Positions 10,947 to 21,984 of a stretch of DNA of 64,000 bases are shown piece by piece. Position numbers and translations under genes: made by a program. The stretch covers positions 10,821,731 to 10,885,730 of the forward strand of contig OX438758.1 of the NCBI GenBank assembly GCA_949316235.1, given 5' to 3'. The stretch's first letter is position 1. Every line of letters starts with the position of its first letter. Origin of the DNA: Oegoconia quadripuncta (taxonomy: Eukaryota; Arthropoda; Insecta; Lepidoptera; Autostichidae). The notes below the pieces were generated by a model, which worked only from the letters and a program-made list of their open reading frames with translations, ran no database searches and had not been told where the DNA came from.

Positions 10947-13346
10947 ATGGATCGAAAGTCGTGGAAAAAACGTAAGAGAACCGGTAATATAAAAAGAAAA
11001 TTGTTAAAAGAATATTTAAATATCAGCAGTAGTAACTGTTCAATTGTGTTTTATGTGATTCTGGTCAACAAAGAATTTGTGAAAATAGTTCGAACAAAAC
11101 AACACCCGGTCCTAGCCAGCATGCGTGGTTGCAGTGCAATGAAGAGGGTTCCGTCCCCAAAAATAATCAAACAACATTGAGATTCACGCAAGAAGAGTGT
11201 GCATCTGATGGCACCTGTACAGATATCGAAGAAGAACAATTTACCGAAAACATGAAAAATTTTATATTTCGAGAAGAAATTAGAGAATGGGCTATTGAAA
11301 AAAACATCACACAAGTAGCACTAAAGGATTTAGCAGAAATATTAAATCGTAGAATCCCAGACATTTTACCTAATAATCCAAGGACACTTTTAAATACACC
11401 GAGACAAGTCCACATAAAGCCTATTGAGCCAGGTGAATACTGGCACAATGGTGTCATTGAGATACTTAAAAACATATTGATTAACACAAACGTTGTGCCA
11501 GAAAACCTATCACTAAATATAAATATGGATGGCCTTCCAATCTTCAATAGTTCCAAGAAAGAATTTTGGCCCATATTGTGCAACATACGTGAAATAAATG
11601 ATCCACCATTCGTCATCGGTATATATTATGGGATCGGAAAACCGAAATATTTAAAAATCTATTTAGAAGATTTCATTTCCGAAATGATTATTTTGTTAAC
11701 AGAAGGTATTACAGTACAAGGAAAAAAAATTAACTTTGTGATAAGATGTTTCATTTGTAACTCTCCAGCTAGGGCTTTTGTAAAATGTAAGTTAATTCTT
11801 TACTTATTTAAAATATTATAAAAAGGAAGTAATTATGTACTCTGTAATATGTATGTTATATTTTCACGCCTAAACAGCTAAACAGATTTTGATGATTTTT
11901 TGTTTAAAGATAGATGTGGTCGTTCGGGAAACTATTTCCACGCAGACGAAGTCGCGGGCAAAATGCTAGTAATACTTAAAGCTGGTGAATTAGGTGGATG
12001 AAAGTTTGTATGTGGAACCAATCATAGCACTGGCTAGGGATATAAAAATTAATTACATCTATCTCTAGTAAAAGAAAGTTATATTATACATATACATCTA
12101 TTAAAATAAATTTTAAAAAGGTACAAATTTTAAATTACTTATTTTATAATGTTTTTTTTTCAGGTGTTTGCAACTTTAATGGGAAACACGGTTGTATGAA
12201 GTGTGTGACAGTAGGTGAATATTCGCACCAGTCCCATACTGTTGTTTTTCCTGACAGTAGATGCCCTGATAGAACAGACGACCAATTTCGCAAGAAAATG
12301 TATGGCTTACATCATAAAGCAGATTCTCCCTTGCTACAACTGCCCATAGATATAGTCAAAGACGTGCCAGTTGCAGACTCTTTACATTTAATTGACTTAG
12401 GAGTAATGAAAAGACTATTGGTCGGATGGCGCGATGGTAATTTTGGTAAATATATCACCAAATGGTGCTCAAGAGACATAAATAATGTCACAACTTTTTT
12501 AAATAACAGCTTATTACCTTCGGAAATTCACCGATCTATGAGAGGTTTGGATCAACTGGCTTACTGGAAGGCCTCAGAATACAGAACATTTTTATATTAT
12601 CTGAGCATTATTATACTACCGGAGGTGCTAAGTAAAAGTGCTTACTCACATTTTTTATGTTTATTTTGCGGTATAACGATATGCTCTTCTAACATGTACG
12701 AAAACCTATTGCCTTTGGCAGAAAACCTGTTACTTTATTTTGTTGAACACTATAAAGATTATTATGGTGCCGATTATGTTACTAGCAATGTTCATAACAT
12801 AGTTCATGTGGTAGATGAAGTACGAAGATTTGGACCACTTCATACCTTCAAAGCTTATCCATTTGAAAATAAGCTATACTTGATTAAGAGAATGCTCAGA
12901 GATGGAAAAAATCCATTGAGGCAAGTAGCAAACAGGCTTAGCGAAGAAGCTCGGGTAAGGAAAAATATTACCAGTAAAAAAATAAACACTAAATGTGATT
13001 TTGAAATTAAAAGTAATAAAAACAGGACTGAAATTCAATTTAAGGAATTCAAATTGAGCAACAAAATCAAAGATAAGTTTTTATGTGCACAAACAATGAA
13101 ATTATGGAAACTGAGAAAATACTTAAAGAAAATGACAAAATATCTTTACACGTTTTCAAAGTTTTAGGTTTGACTGACGTTTTTGATCAGCTAGTAAAAT
13201 CAAGTTTCTTTTACATATTTAAATCGAATGTGCCAACTAAAAAAAGCACCTCAATATGCCTATCCCCTCAAGATGTAAAATTCAAGTTTGTGTGTAATGA
13301 ATATAAGAATGAGTTATATTTCGTACCTCTATTGCACACTGCATAG
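10947..13346 (+). pseudogene. CACTA/EnSpm-like transposase (Transposase_21-type), two exons, frameshifted
   Basis: Translation starts at 10,947 (MDRKSWKKRKR). The catalytic-core landmarks are MDGLPIFNSS (first Asp, about 11,525), ICNSPARAF before an intron, then SLHLIDLGVMKR (about 12,380), VHNIVHVVDEVRRFGPL (about 12,795) and FPLLHT-like VPLLHTA at the end. The intron runs 11,787-12,163 (GTAAGT to TTTTTTTTCAG) and joins in phase (FVK-C). Frameshifts lie near 11,033-11,050 and near 13,080-13,090, so this copy is dead. Such transposases cut CACTA-type termini in the nucleus. A DUF4806-like gene faces it on the other strand, the pairing expected for insect members. Terminal repeats were not located. 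Confidence 0.8.
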
Positions 13347-13623
13347 GTGTAAGTTCTAAGTAGAACTAAGTAAATTGAATTTAAAAAGTTTAATCTTTTA
13401 TTTCAACCATTTATATAATTAAGTATAACATTGTTTATCAACAACAAAAGTCACAATTACAAAATTACGTCCTTCAAAATCACAAACACGAGATTACGTC
13501 AGTACTTATATTTACTACATGTCATTTTGATATTTTACGTTAAAACTTAAACAAAAAAAATACTTTATTACTGTGTTCATGCATCTTTAACTAAAAACAC
13601 CATAATCAAACTTATTCAGTATT
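13347..13623. other. Intergenic space between convergent CACTA-like genes
   Basis: AT-rich sequence between two facing stop codons, presumably shared 3' UTR. No ORF or repeat stands out. Confidence 0.5.
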
Positions 13624-15278
13624 CTAACACAGAGATTCTTCATCCATTTCATCTCCAATTTGGTTATCATCTTTTTGATGGTTATTTTCGTTCAGATTTT
13701 GCGGTGCTGCCAAATTTCCTTTACCATTATTATTCTCAGTATTATTGCCAATCGTACGCTTTACTCTGTTTTTCTTCGCAGAAGAACAAATATTTTTCAT
13801 ATTTTGGCGTTTTAACGCATTTCTCAATACCATTTAAAAAAAATTTTCGTTATGTTCCATCGTATAATTTGAATCCCAGAAGTTAACCATGGTAAAAAAA
13901 AAATTAATTACGTTTTAAATGCTTTGAACCCTATTTTCACATCAGCTGCATTACGACTACCTCCAATCCAGGAACATCGGCATAAAAAATCCTTTGTAAA
14001 TAGTAAATCCAGCAACCTGTAAGCACAGTTCAAGCCGTTTCCCGGTAATACAGAACATACAATTGAGTTATGTTGCTTAAATTTTTCAAATGTTTCTTTA
14101 TTTGAGAGCTCCTGTTCTAGTGTTTCCAAGTTGCCAATGTCATTTATTGCTTTTATCATAAAGGATTCCGTTTCGATACCCTTAGCCTGATCTAATAGTG
14201 TTACAGTTGATGGCTGCCGATCATTTCTTAATTCTTCAACTTGCACAGAAATTTCTGCAAGTTTTTGTCATTCATGATTTTGTCTTGATTTTCCATAATA
14301 TGTTGTGGTATCACGTATAAATTGTTGATTCCTTCTAGGGTTTGGTGTACATCAGTCACAAGAGACTGCTCGGCGTCTGCGTTTTCAATTTGCCTTGAGG
14401 TTCCTTCGGATACTACTTCATATATAACATTTTTTGCATCAGTAATCACAGGAGTTGTTGTTTGATTGGGGGCTACTATATTAGCCATAGAATCGATCTG
14501 CAACAAAACAAAAAGTTATTTATTCTGGGCCAAAACTTAATAGTAAACAAACACACGCTAGGTACGTAATAAGATTTTTGTAATTTTGAGAACTAAAATT
14601 ACATATTATATTTGACATTACCTTGAACCCTCGTCCCTCATACTCGGAGTTTGGAAAAATAGCAATCTTTTCCATAAACAGAATAGAGTAATGAATGACT
14701 AGGGTTGGGTATTTTTAGGTACCTACTATTTATCTACTACTAATAGATAGAAATAGAAATCGGCTTGTTTGTTTTGCATGGACGCTTCGCCATTGTATGC
14801 CTACCTTACCTACCTAACCTAGGTGTGTACCGCAAACATGTAGATTATACATACATATAAGTTACTACAGACATAGGTATACTAAAGTAAGGTAAGTACT
14901 TAAGAGATTAGTAAGGAGAAAGTAGGTACTTACCAAATCTTGAGCCATGGAATTATAATTTATATCAGTAGAATTTGGTTCGGAACGATAACTTATGTTT
15001 TGAACACAGCTGTTCTGTTCAAGATCTGTGTCTGTGTCAGTTTTATTGAGCATATTGGCCAACTCTTCTTCAGCCTCTTCCTAAGTTTGCAAATTTTTTC
15101 TTTTTAATGTACAACTCATTGTAATCCAGTCTGCGCGAGGTTGGACCATGGTGTCTTTAATTAGTATATTTACATTAAATCTTGGCCATCGAAGAAGACC
15201 TTTGTTCTCCCATTGGGACGGTACAGTACACAATTCTGGGCGACCCTTACGACGTGTTAAAATAATTTTAAATGACAT
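13624..15278 (-). pseudogene. DUF4806-like accessory gene of the CACTA element (multi-exon, degraded)
   Basis: Minus-strand exon 1 is 15,278-14,934, from MSFKIILTRRKG through WENKGLLRWP (the usual WP-containing N-terminus) to MAQDL before a GGTAAGT donor. It has one in-frame TAG near 15,080. Exon 2 opens at 14,497 after TTGTTGCAG. The DUF4806 part is at 14,253-13,909: LETLEQELSNKETFEKF, then a C-S-W-I-G-G segment. A frameshift or missed intron near 14,245 separates it from exon 2, and more frameshifts near 13,840-13,910 precede the C-terminal LRNALKRQN block. The function of DUF4806 proteins is unknown; they accompany insect transposons. The acidic C-terminus (DEMDEESLC) ends at 13,624. Confidence 0.65.
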
Positions 15279-15774
15279 TTTCCTGAAACGAAATAAAAAT
15301 TATTACTTACTTACCTACTTAATAAATTAAATGACCTAGATAAATAATTGAACACATACTGCAAAATTTAGCCTGTCACGTCTAATTAAGGTCGTTATTT
15401 ATATTATTTTCCGTTTGGTGGGGGCTGGCTTGACACACGTGCAATCTATCTCGGTACTGAACTGACCTACTCTTTGGAACTGACTGAATGGCTAGCGTGC
15501 GCGCGGGCGCGGGTGTGGGTAGCAGGGGGACGCGGGGTGTGGGAAGCAGGGGTGAGCGCGGCAGACATTACCTGACTAATCTGTGAGCGCGGCGCGGGAG
15601 TGAGTGAGACGGGCCGCGGTGGCGGCGCGCGAGCCGCTATCCCACATGGCGACGACGGGATTTATTGGGAGGTGATCTGTTACTTTAGCGAAGAACAAGG
15701 GCCCATCGGTGAACTGTACACCATACACACGAAATCTGCTATTTTTTAACTCCGGACCCAAAAAGAGGGGTGTT
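15279..15774. other. Non-coding, GC-rich flank of the CACTA-like pair
   Basis: 15,490-15,660 is sharply GC-rich (gcgcgcgggcgcgggtg, gggccgcggtggcggcgcgc) and sits upstream of the minus-strand DUF4806-like start. It mirrors the GC-rich block upstream of the transposase at 10,400-10,545. Probably promoter and subterminal DNA of the element. No ORF is supported. Confidence 0.45.
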
Positions 15775-16000
15775 ATAATTTTGACGTGTCTGTCTATCTG
15801 TGTCTGTCTGTGGCATTATAGCTTCTAAAAGAATGGACCGATTGTGATGCGATTTTTTTTGTTTGAAAGCTGATATTGATTCGAAGCAGTCGAGATGGGT
15901 CTTGGCTACAATTTATTAAAATCTGGTCGAGGGTTACCAAAAATTTTTAATTTTATATTATTAAACTTAACTGTTTTTTTTTCCGCGAAAAAAGTTCAAA
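15775..16000. repeat. Dispersed lepidopteran repeat (tgtctgtctg... type)
   Basis: The segment from tgacgtgtctgtctatctg through gcattatagcttctaaaag and gatgcgattttttttgtttgaaagctgat matches a non-coding repeat that I recognise from lepidopteran and parasitoid sequence. Nature unknown; limits approximate. Confidence 0.45.
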
Positions 16001-16119
16001 GACCTTATTATACCTAATTAACAATTTAGTGAAAGGCGGGCGGGAAAAATTCCACGTTATAAAAGGTTTTTGTTCGTTCGATTAGAGAACCCTGAAAATC
16101 TGAGTAAGTAATGTAGGAA

Positions 16120-16975
16120 TGTAGCAACTATATAACTGTTATTCAGAAATCAATGTAATAAAACTACTCTTTTTCAAGTCATAGCTTAGTAACAAGATAT
16201 GTGTGCACTTTTATTCAGCATAATTAAGCTAAACCGTCGATCGCCATTAAAAATCTTTAAATGGTTATTAACAATTAATTTACGAGATCACCAAAATGCT
16301 TAATCTTAAAATTACAACATTTTCAACTTGATTCAAATTATTTTGTTGGATTAAAATTGCTAGAATTAGCTATTTCGACAAGTACTTTTTGTCAGACCTA
16401 GTTATGAATAGATGAAAACACTATTTACAATCAGTTTTAATGCTTACTCTTACGGCGCGTTATAAATAATGAAAAAAAAAACATATACTACACGACAAAA
16501 TTTCTTGCGCACTAACAATTAACATATCATCGTAACTAAATTGTAAATAAAATTTTACTTACCGACTTTATATTAACTTCACCATGTCAAATCGACATAA
16601 AAATATTTATCCAATTTATTTCTTTTCACAATTTGCATGAATATTGTTTGAAAAAATGTAAACAGTAAATTAAATGCTTAATAAATTCTGAATACTTTAA
16701 CCAAATGGACTTAGCTGAATTACTACGTTGTAGGAGCTTAATAAAAACAATGTGAGCTGTTATTCAAAGTTATTAAGCTAATTGAAACATTATTAAGCTG
16801 CTACTCAGATGTTGCTCAGATGTTATTCAGCGTTAAGCGTTCAAAACTGCGGCCCATTTTGCTTGAATAACAGCTGAATAGACCGGTACTCAGATGTTAT
16901 TCAGCTTAGTATTCAGCTTATGCTCTTGATGACTGCTTTTACTCAGTCTTTACTCAGTACGTCTGTGTTACTTGG
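16120..16975. repeat. Non-coding block rich in (T)TATTCAGC motifs
   Basis: Ttattcag or its complement ctgaata occurs repeatedly, with a dense cluster at 16,800-16,935 and sparser copies at 16,135-16,225. Ctcagatgttattcagc appears twice. The block ends at a run of about ten G near 16,980. This could be subterminal transposase-binding repeats of a non-autonomous DNA transposon; no clear TIR was found. The flanking 16,976-17,272 has no gene. Confidence 0.4.
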
Positions 16976-17272
16976 GGGGGGGGCGTGTGATCCCATTTCA
17001 CCCGTGTAATTATTATTTTTATACTTGTATTTAAATATTAATAACCACCATAACCACCCTAATGACCTATTTGTCTCAACAGGTAGTGGCAGAGTTATTG
17101 GTTGGCGTGAAGTAATGGCATTAAAAAAATTATAAACAAATAATCGTTTTTGTTCAAATTAGAATATACATATAATTTTCGCAACTTTCTATGCTTTTCT
17201 TTCTGTTCTGTCATAAAATGTGTATAAAGGAAGTGTCCTAGGTATCCAATAGTTATTATTAAAGTAGTAATT

Positions 17273-17611
17273 ATGTCACTTACGCCAGAGGAATGTACGA
17301 GAATCCTCACTATGCTGGATAATGGGAGAGGCCAGCGAGAAACAGCAAGAATAGTCGGTGTATCGTTGTCAACCGTTCAGCGGTTCGTCAGCGGTTTCTA
17401 GAAACTGGTTCAAATCTACGCAGAGCAACACCAGGCAGACCCAGATGTACGAAGGCACGGGAGGATCGATATCTTGTCAACACTATGCTGCGAAATCGAT
17501 TTCTCACGGGAAAAGCATTGACTCACCATTTTTTTGGGCTTGGTGGAAACAATCCTAGTGCTTGGACTGTAAGACGGCGATTTGGTGAAGCAAAGGAGGT
17601 TGCGACAAGTC
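17273..17611 (+). pseudogene. Tc1-like transposase, N-terminal HTH part (interrupted)
   Basis: ATG at 17,273 opens MSLTPEECTRILTMLDNG, followed by the paired-like helix-turn-helix segment (RETARIVGVSLSTVQR), the ATPGRPR linker and AWTVRRRFGEA. This is the DNA-binding half of a Tc1-family transposase. A frameshift lies near 17,385. The ORF breaks at 17,611 where the DDE/SWIM element starts, and resumes at 21,106. Confidence 0.75.
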
Positions 17612-18030
17612 GTCCCCACCAGACCAATAACGACGCGACATAGCTCATTAGAAAGCTCTTTTCATTGCCGTCATTTGTTACTATGGCGGCCAGTCTCAAA
17701 GCTGTGTGTGAAAAAAGTTATAGCTAAAATAAGAACAACTTAATTGTAGTTAAGAAATGTATTGAATCAGACCCCCACTAAAACCAATAACGACAAGACA
17801 TACGTCATTAGAAAGCTCTTTTCATTGCCGTCATTTGTTACTATGGCGGCCAGTCTCAAAGCTGTGTGTGAAAAAAGTTGTAGCTAAAATAAGAACAACT
17901 TAATTGTAGTTAAGAAATGCATGGGATCAGACCCCACCGAAATCAATAGCGACGAGACATAGGTCACATTATTATGAAAGCTCTTTTCATCGCTGTAGCT
18001 ACTTACTATGGCAGTCAGTAATAAGTCCCT
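17612..18030. repeat. Left TIR of the DDE/SWIM element, about 2.5 tandem units of 160 bp
   Basis: Tcattagaaagctcttttca occurs at 17,645 and 17,805, with a degenerate third copy at about 17,970. Each unit starts with a gacccc(a/c)-like tip and contains actatggcggccagtctc. The first unit matches the complement of 20,973-21,105. The 18,031-18,309 stretch after it is AT-rich 5' leader with no ORF. Confidence 0.8.
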
Positions 18031-18309
18031 TAGTGACTATTACATCAAGCACGGGAAAAATTTCTTTTTACGTGCCTTAAACCACACCGCACACTTATAA
18101 AATATTTTAAGAGAGATTTATATTGAGAGAGTTTTTACAATAGTATAGTAGTAGTCAAATAAACCCTCGTTATTATATTTTACAAAATAGAAGAAATAAA
18201 CATGTAGTTTGAATATAGAACATAGACTAATATACTTGACGTAATTTGTCATTTTAAATTATATTACTCATTAATAAAAATCGCGTATAGTAGTATTGGA
18301 GATTTTATT

Positions 18310-20478
18310 ATGGAGCGACCTAACAACAATTGCGTTATGTGCCGACGAGGACTGCATAATAGAAGATACCAAAGACACCTTTTGACCGAGACTATCCCAC
18401 ACCATCAACCTGCCTTTGCATCTTATGTGCAAGAAAATGCACTATTGGAGGTTTGCTTTAGCTTATACTCTTTGGCTTCTTTATTTGAACTAGAAACATA
18501 ACTTTTGTTATGTGACTGCATTTTTCAATAAAAAGCAATTTTATCTTATTTCTGTCAGGTCGCATTCAATAACACCCGTTACCTCTGTCACCGTTGCTGG
18601 CAAAGTGTTGAAATTGCAGTTCGATTGCCGCCGGTGCAACCACCAGAGGAGAACGCGGTGCAACCTCCAGACGAAATCGCTGTGCAACCCCCCGAAGAAT
18701 ACATTGTTCATGAAGAAAATACAGCATTTCTTCAAGTGCCAAATTATATACGGGCACCGAACACGTCTAGACACTGCATCTTTCAAAACTGTCAGAATAA
18801 TCCGAATAGACGTATACCTGAGACTATAAAGGTGTATTTACTAACGGAACATAAATTATATGTTCCCCAAAATGCTCGCACATGTATAGAACACCTTGAA
18901 GGAAATGCATGGAATGAGTTAGTAAGATTTTGTTCTGTGACACATGACTTTAACAGTGATCAATTTGCGGACATTTGTGAAATCTTGACGAAAGCTGTTC
19001 AATACAGTAGACATTTAGACTTTGAAACAATAGGTGCTGTAACAGATGTAGACATGCATTTTTGGACCGGTTTTAATAACTTACAGTTTAACACAATAGT
19101 TCATGAAACTCCTTCGTTGATCGAAAGCCACCGTAAACCACGGTTGGCATTAGGAATTTATTTAACAAAACTGCGAACCGGAGAGACAAATCTCAGACTA
19201 GCTAGCTTATTTAAGATGTCCCGCCGAAGTATTGAAAGAATATTAAAAATAGTGAGAAATTGTTTAATAACAGAGTTCGTTTCTCGTCACATGGGTTTTA
19301 ATCATTTAACTAGGGATAATGTTCTAGATAGAAACTTGTCGATACCTAAAGCTCTATTTGGCAATGACGAAAACTCAAAGGCTATCGTTATTTGCGATGG
19401 GACTTATGCGTACATTCAAAGTAGTTCCAATTTTTCTTTCCAACGTTTGTCGTATAGCTTACATAAGTATCTTAACCTATTAAAACCATTTCTCATTGTA
19501 TGTTCCGATGGATATATTATCGACATATTAGGCCCTTTTGCTGCTACAAAGTCAGATGCAACGATTATGTCAGATTTGGTTAATAATGAAAACGGCGCGA
19601 TTAATTGGTTTTTGCAAGAAAACGATGTATTTATTCTTGACAGAGGTTTTCGTGATTCTGTTGCGAGTCTAGAAACATGTGGATATGAAGTACATTTACC
19701 ACCCACAAAGGATAGGTTTGAAACACAGTTGACTACTGATCAATCCAATAAATCGAGACTAGTAACTATATGTCGCTGGGTAGTTGAAGTAATCAACGGG
19801 AGATTCAAACGCGATTTCAAGTTATTGCGCCAAGATTACTTCAACACTACATTACACAACTTATTTACAGACTTTAAAATAGCGGGTGCCCTAATAAATG
19901 CTTTTCGTGAACCAATTGTAGACAATATTAACGCCGAAGTTATAGTAAACACTATTAACCAAAAAATTAATATGCCTAATCGTTTATATGATTATGTCAA
20001 TGACAACAATCTTAACAGACAAAGGGTTCCATTCACGAGAATAGATGCTAACGAACTTGACTTGCATGACTTTCCATCACTTACAGAAAACGATGTTATA
20101 ATGTTTGCGTTGGGCTCCTATCAAGTAAAACTTTCAAAATCGTACTGCGGTGAACATTTGCAAAATGGAGTTTATATAATAGAAGTATTTAGAGATGTTG
20201 GACGCGGTAACATGCATCTATACAATTTACCTCAAAATAGTTGGTTGTTAAGAGGACGCATCCAGTCACGACATGTCAGGGCGAAAATATATTACTGTTA
20301 TATTTTGATAGACAGAGATCAAATCGGTATTAATGCAATATCACATTATTATTGCACTTGCATGACTGGGCGACGAACAGTGGGCAGTTGTGCACATACA
20401 ACATCTATAATCTGGTATATTGGCTTCGGAAAGCATGAACCTTTCAATGCTCCTGCAGCGTTTTTGAATGATGTGTAA
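18310..20478 (+). CDS. DDE_Tnp_4-type transposase with N-terminal zinc motifs and C-terminal SWIM finger (two exons)
   Basis: Exon 1 is 18,310-18,450 and exon 2 is 18,559-20,478. The intron (GTTTGC to TTTCTGTCAG) keeps phase, giving 686 aa with no stop or frameshift. The N-terminus pairs CVMC in exon 1 with CHRC after the splice, a likely zinc-binding module. A proline-rich repeat (VQPPEE) and a second Cys/His cluster (CIFQNC...C...H) follow. The catalytic core shows ICDGTY (about residue 327), CSDGYI with FAATKSDATIM (about 364) and RWVVEVINGRFKR with a Glu (about 457). The C-terminal CTC-x13-CAH is a SWIM zinc finger. Family: an animal DDE_Tnp_4 branch near IS5/Harbinger. It probably moves the surrounding TIR element. 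An identical copy sits at 58,048-60,216. Confidence 0.85.
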
Positions 20479-20960
20479 GAAAGAAACGTACGATAATGGT
20501 TGGCGTTATGCCTTTTGTAGAAGTAAATAATATTTTAAGTGTAAGAAACAAAAGTACAATAATGGTTGGCGTTTCGACTATTGTAGAAGTGAATAATATT
20601 TTAAGTGTAAGAAAGAAACGTACTATAATGGTTGGCGTTTCGACTTTTGTAGAAGTAAATAATATTTTAAGTGTAAGAAAGAAACGTACGATAATGGTTG
20701 GCGTTATGTAGAAGTAAATAATATTTTAAGTGTAAGAAACAAAAGTACAATAATGGTTGGCGTTTCGACTATTGTAGAAGTGAATAATATTTTAAGTGTA
20801 AGAAAGAAACGTACTATAATGGTTGGCGTTTCGACTTTTGTAGAAGTAAATAATATTTTAAGTGTAAGAAAGAAACGTACGATAATGATTGGTATTTCGA
20901 CTTTTGTAGATGTCAATAATATTTTAAGTATAAGAAAGAAACGTAAATACGTACGTAAGT
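20475..20960. repeat. 66-bp minisatellite, about 7 units
   Basis: Gtaagaa(a/c) starts recur at 20,475, 20,541, 20,607, 20,673, 20,732, then about every 66 bp. One unit is 7 bp short. Units contain ataatggttggcgttt and gtagaagtaaataatatttt. The array begins inside the transposase stop codon region. Because 66 is divisible by three it reads open as a 22-residue repeat on both strands, which I regard as a by-product. Confidence 0.9.
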
Positions 20961-20972
20961 TTCAAAACCACA

Positions 20973-21105
20973 ATTAAGTTGAAATTATTTTATCTATAAC
21001 TTTTTCACACACAGCTTTGAGACTGGCCGCCATAGTAACAAATGAAGGCAATGAAAAGAGCTTTCCAATGAGCTATGTCTCGTCGTTATTGGTCTTGGTG
21101 GGGAC
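20973..21105. repeat. Right TIR of the DDE/SWIM element
   Basis: Inverted match to 17,612-17,745, including gagactggccgccatagtaac and the tip ggtggggac at 21,097-21,105. Confidence 0.85.
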
Positions 21106-21283
21106 TGGTCCTATACATTTCGCCCCTTCTCCTTTGAAACCATTTAGACCGGCAAATGGTCCTAAACTTGAAAGGCACCATTAAGTACAGTAAGACGAAT
21201 TTATGCACGCGAACACTCGGATTGGACGATTGAAGTTTGGTCAAGTCGTGTTCTCGAACGAATCAAAATTTATGTTGTATAAT
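21106..21283 (+). pseudogene. Tc1-like transposase, middle part (continuation of 17,273-17,611)
   Basis: After the TIR the Tc1-like reading resumes, ending in FGQVVFSNESKFMLYN at about 21,230-21,283. This covers the first catalytic Asp region (family consensus FSDES); here the residue is Asn, so the site is mutated. Frameshifts occur before it. The ORF then breaks at 21,284 at the DD41D element. A near-identical 95-bp segment reappears at 28,722. Confidence 0.75.
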
Positions 21284-21389
21284 ATACACACACACAGTTG
21301 TCCAGTTAACCTCTAGGATATTACAGCTGATTTTCAAAATGGCTCCCACCGTTTCGTACGCAAATTATACTTCGTCGTTACATCCTCGA

Positions 21390-21531
21390 CATTTAAGTTC
21401 ACCAGGTAGTCCACTCTTCTATGTACTAGGCATCAAGCACAATTTCAGAGCTGAAAATGCTAAAAAAAAAAATACAAGTACCCTCCTCCCGCGCCCCCAC
21501 CCGGCCCCGACTCGTGCGCCGAAACGTCATT
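21390..21531. repeat. DIRS left inverted terminal repeat
   Basis: The stretch catttaagttcaccaggtag through gccgaaacgtcatt is matched in inverse orientation at 26,777-26,917, nearly identical apart from the length of one A-run. A further 27 bp outside (21,363-21,389) is matched only by the complement at 26,617-26,643. Confidence 0.9.
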
Positions 21532-21650
21532 CGCTTTTTTTGTGCGGGCATCAAAGCATCGAAATTTTTTCTCCTTACCAAAATTTTAAGTGAATATCTG
21601 TTGTATCGTGCGATATTACCGCGTGTGATTGTGTGGAGGTTTTTTCCGGG

Positions 21651-21740
21651 ATGGGGAAACGGAAACATAAGAATTTCGACGAACATATTGAAAGGAAAAT
21701 AAGGCGCCTCGAAAGGCGACTTAGGATGCGTGACTAGTGA
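21651..21740 (+). pseudogene. DIRS ORF1 start, basic coiled-coil segment
   Basis: ATG at 21,651 opens MGKRKHKNFDEHIERKIRR, continuing as an arginine/leucine helix to a stop near 21,737. Position just inside the left ITR and the charged heptad-like pattern suit the N-terminus of a DIRS gag-like protein. Premature stop; inferred role only. Confidence 0.45.
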
Positions 21741-21984
21741 CGAAGGTTAGTGACGTGATTATTCATACTTTGTATTAATTTACTGTTCTATTTATTCTTC
21801 CGACACACACGGAATCATCTCATATACTTATCTTGCGTAGTGCATGAACTACAATAAGTAGTCATACTTGGTCACATCGCCGGAATTACAGAAAAATTTT
21901 TTTTTAATCTACCGCCCAATAATATTGGATTTACATCGACTGTTTCTTTAATATTTTTTCTGGATACTTTGACTATTTTGAATT

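Larger units (their letters stand above)
17612..21105 (+). mobile_element. DDE/SWIM DNA transposon with long TIRs, inserted in the Tc1-like element
   Basis: Both ends carry the same sequence in inverted orientation: gtccccaccagaccaataac at 17,612 and, as complement, at 21,105, with similarity over about 130 bp. Between them is a two-exon transposase gene and a 66-bp minisatellite. The left TIR is tandemly duplicated. The Tc1-like ORF is found on both sides, which fixes the insertion. No clean target duplication was seen; the outer 9 bases on the two sides agree at about six positions. Total length is about 3.5 kb. Confidence 0.8.

Noticed and set aside
19416..19706. Minus-strand ORF inside the DDE/SWIM gene
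   Set aside because: Antisense shadow of a well-supported transposase; its copy at 59,154-59,444 is rejected likewise.
20496..20977. Short proteins made of 22-residue repeats on both strands
   Set aside because: The open frames follow from a 66-bp tandem repeat that lacks stops in those frames; no start context or independent evidence.
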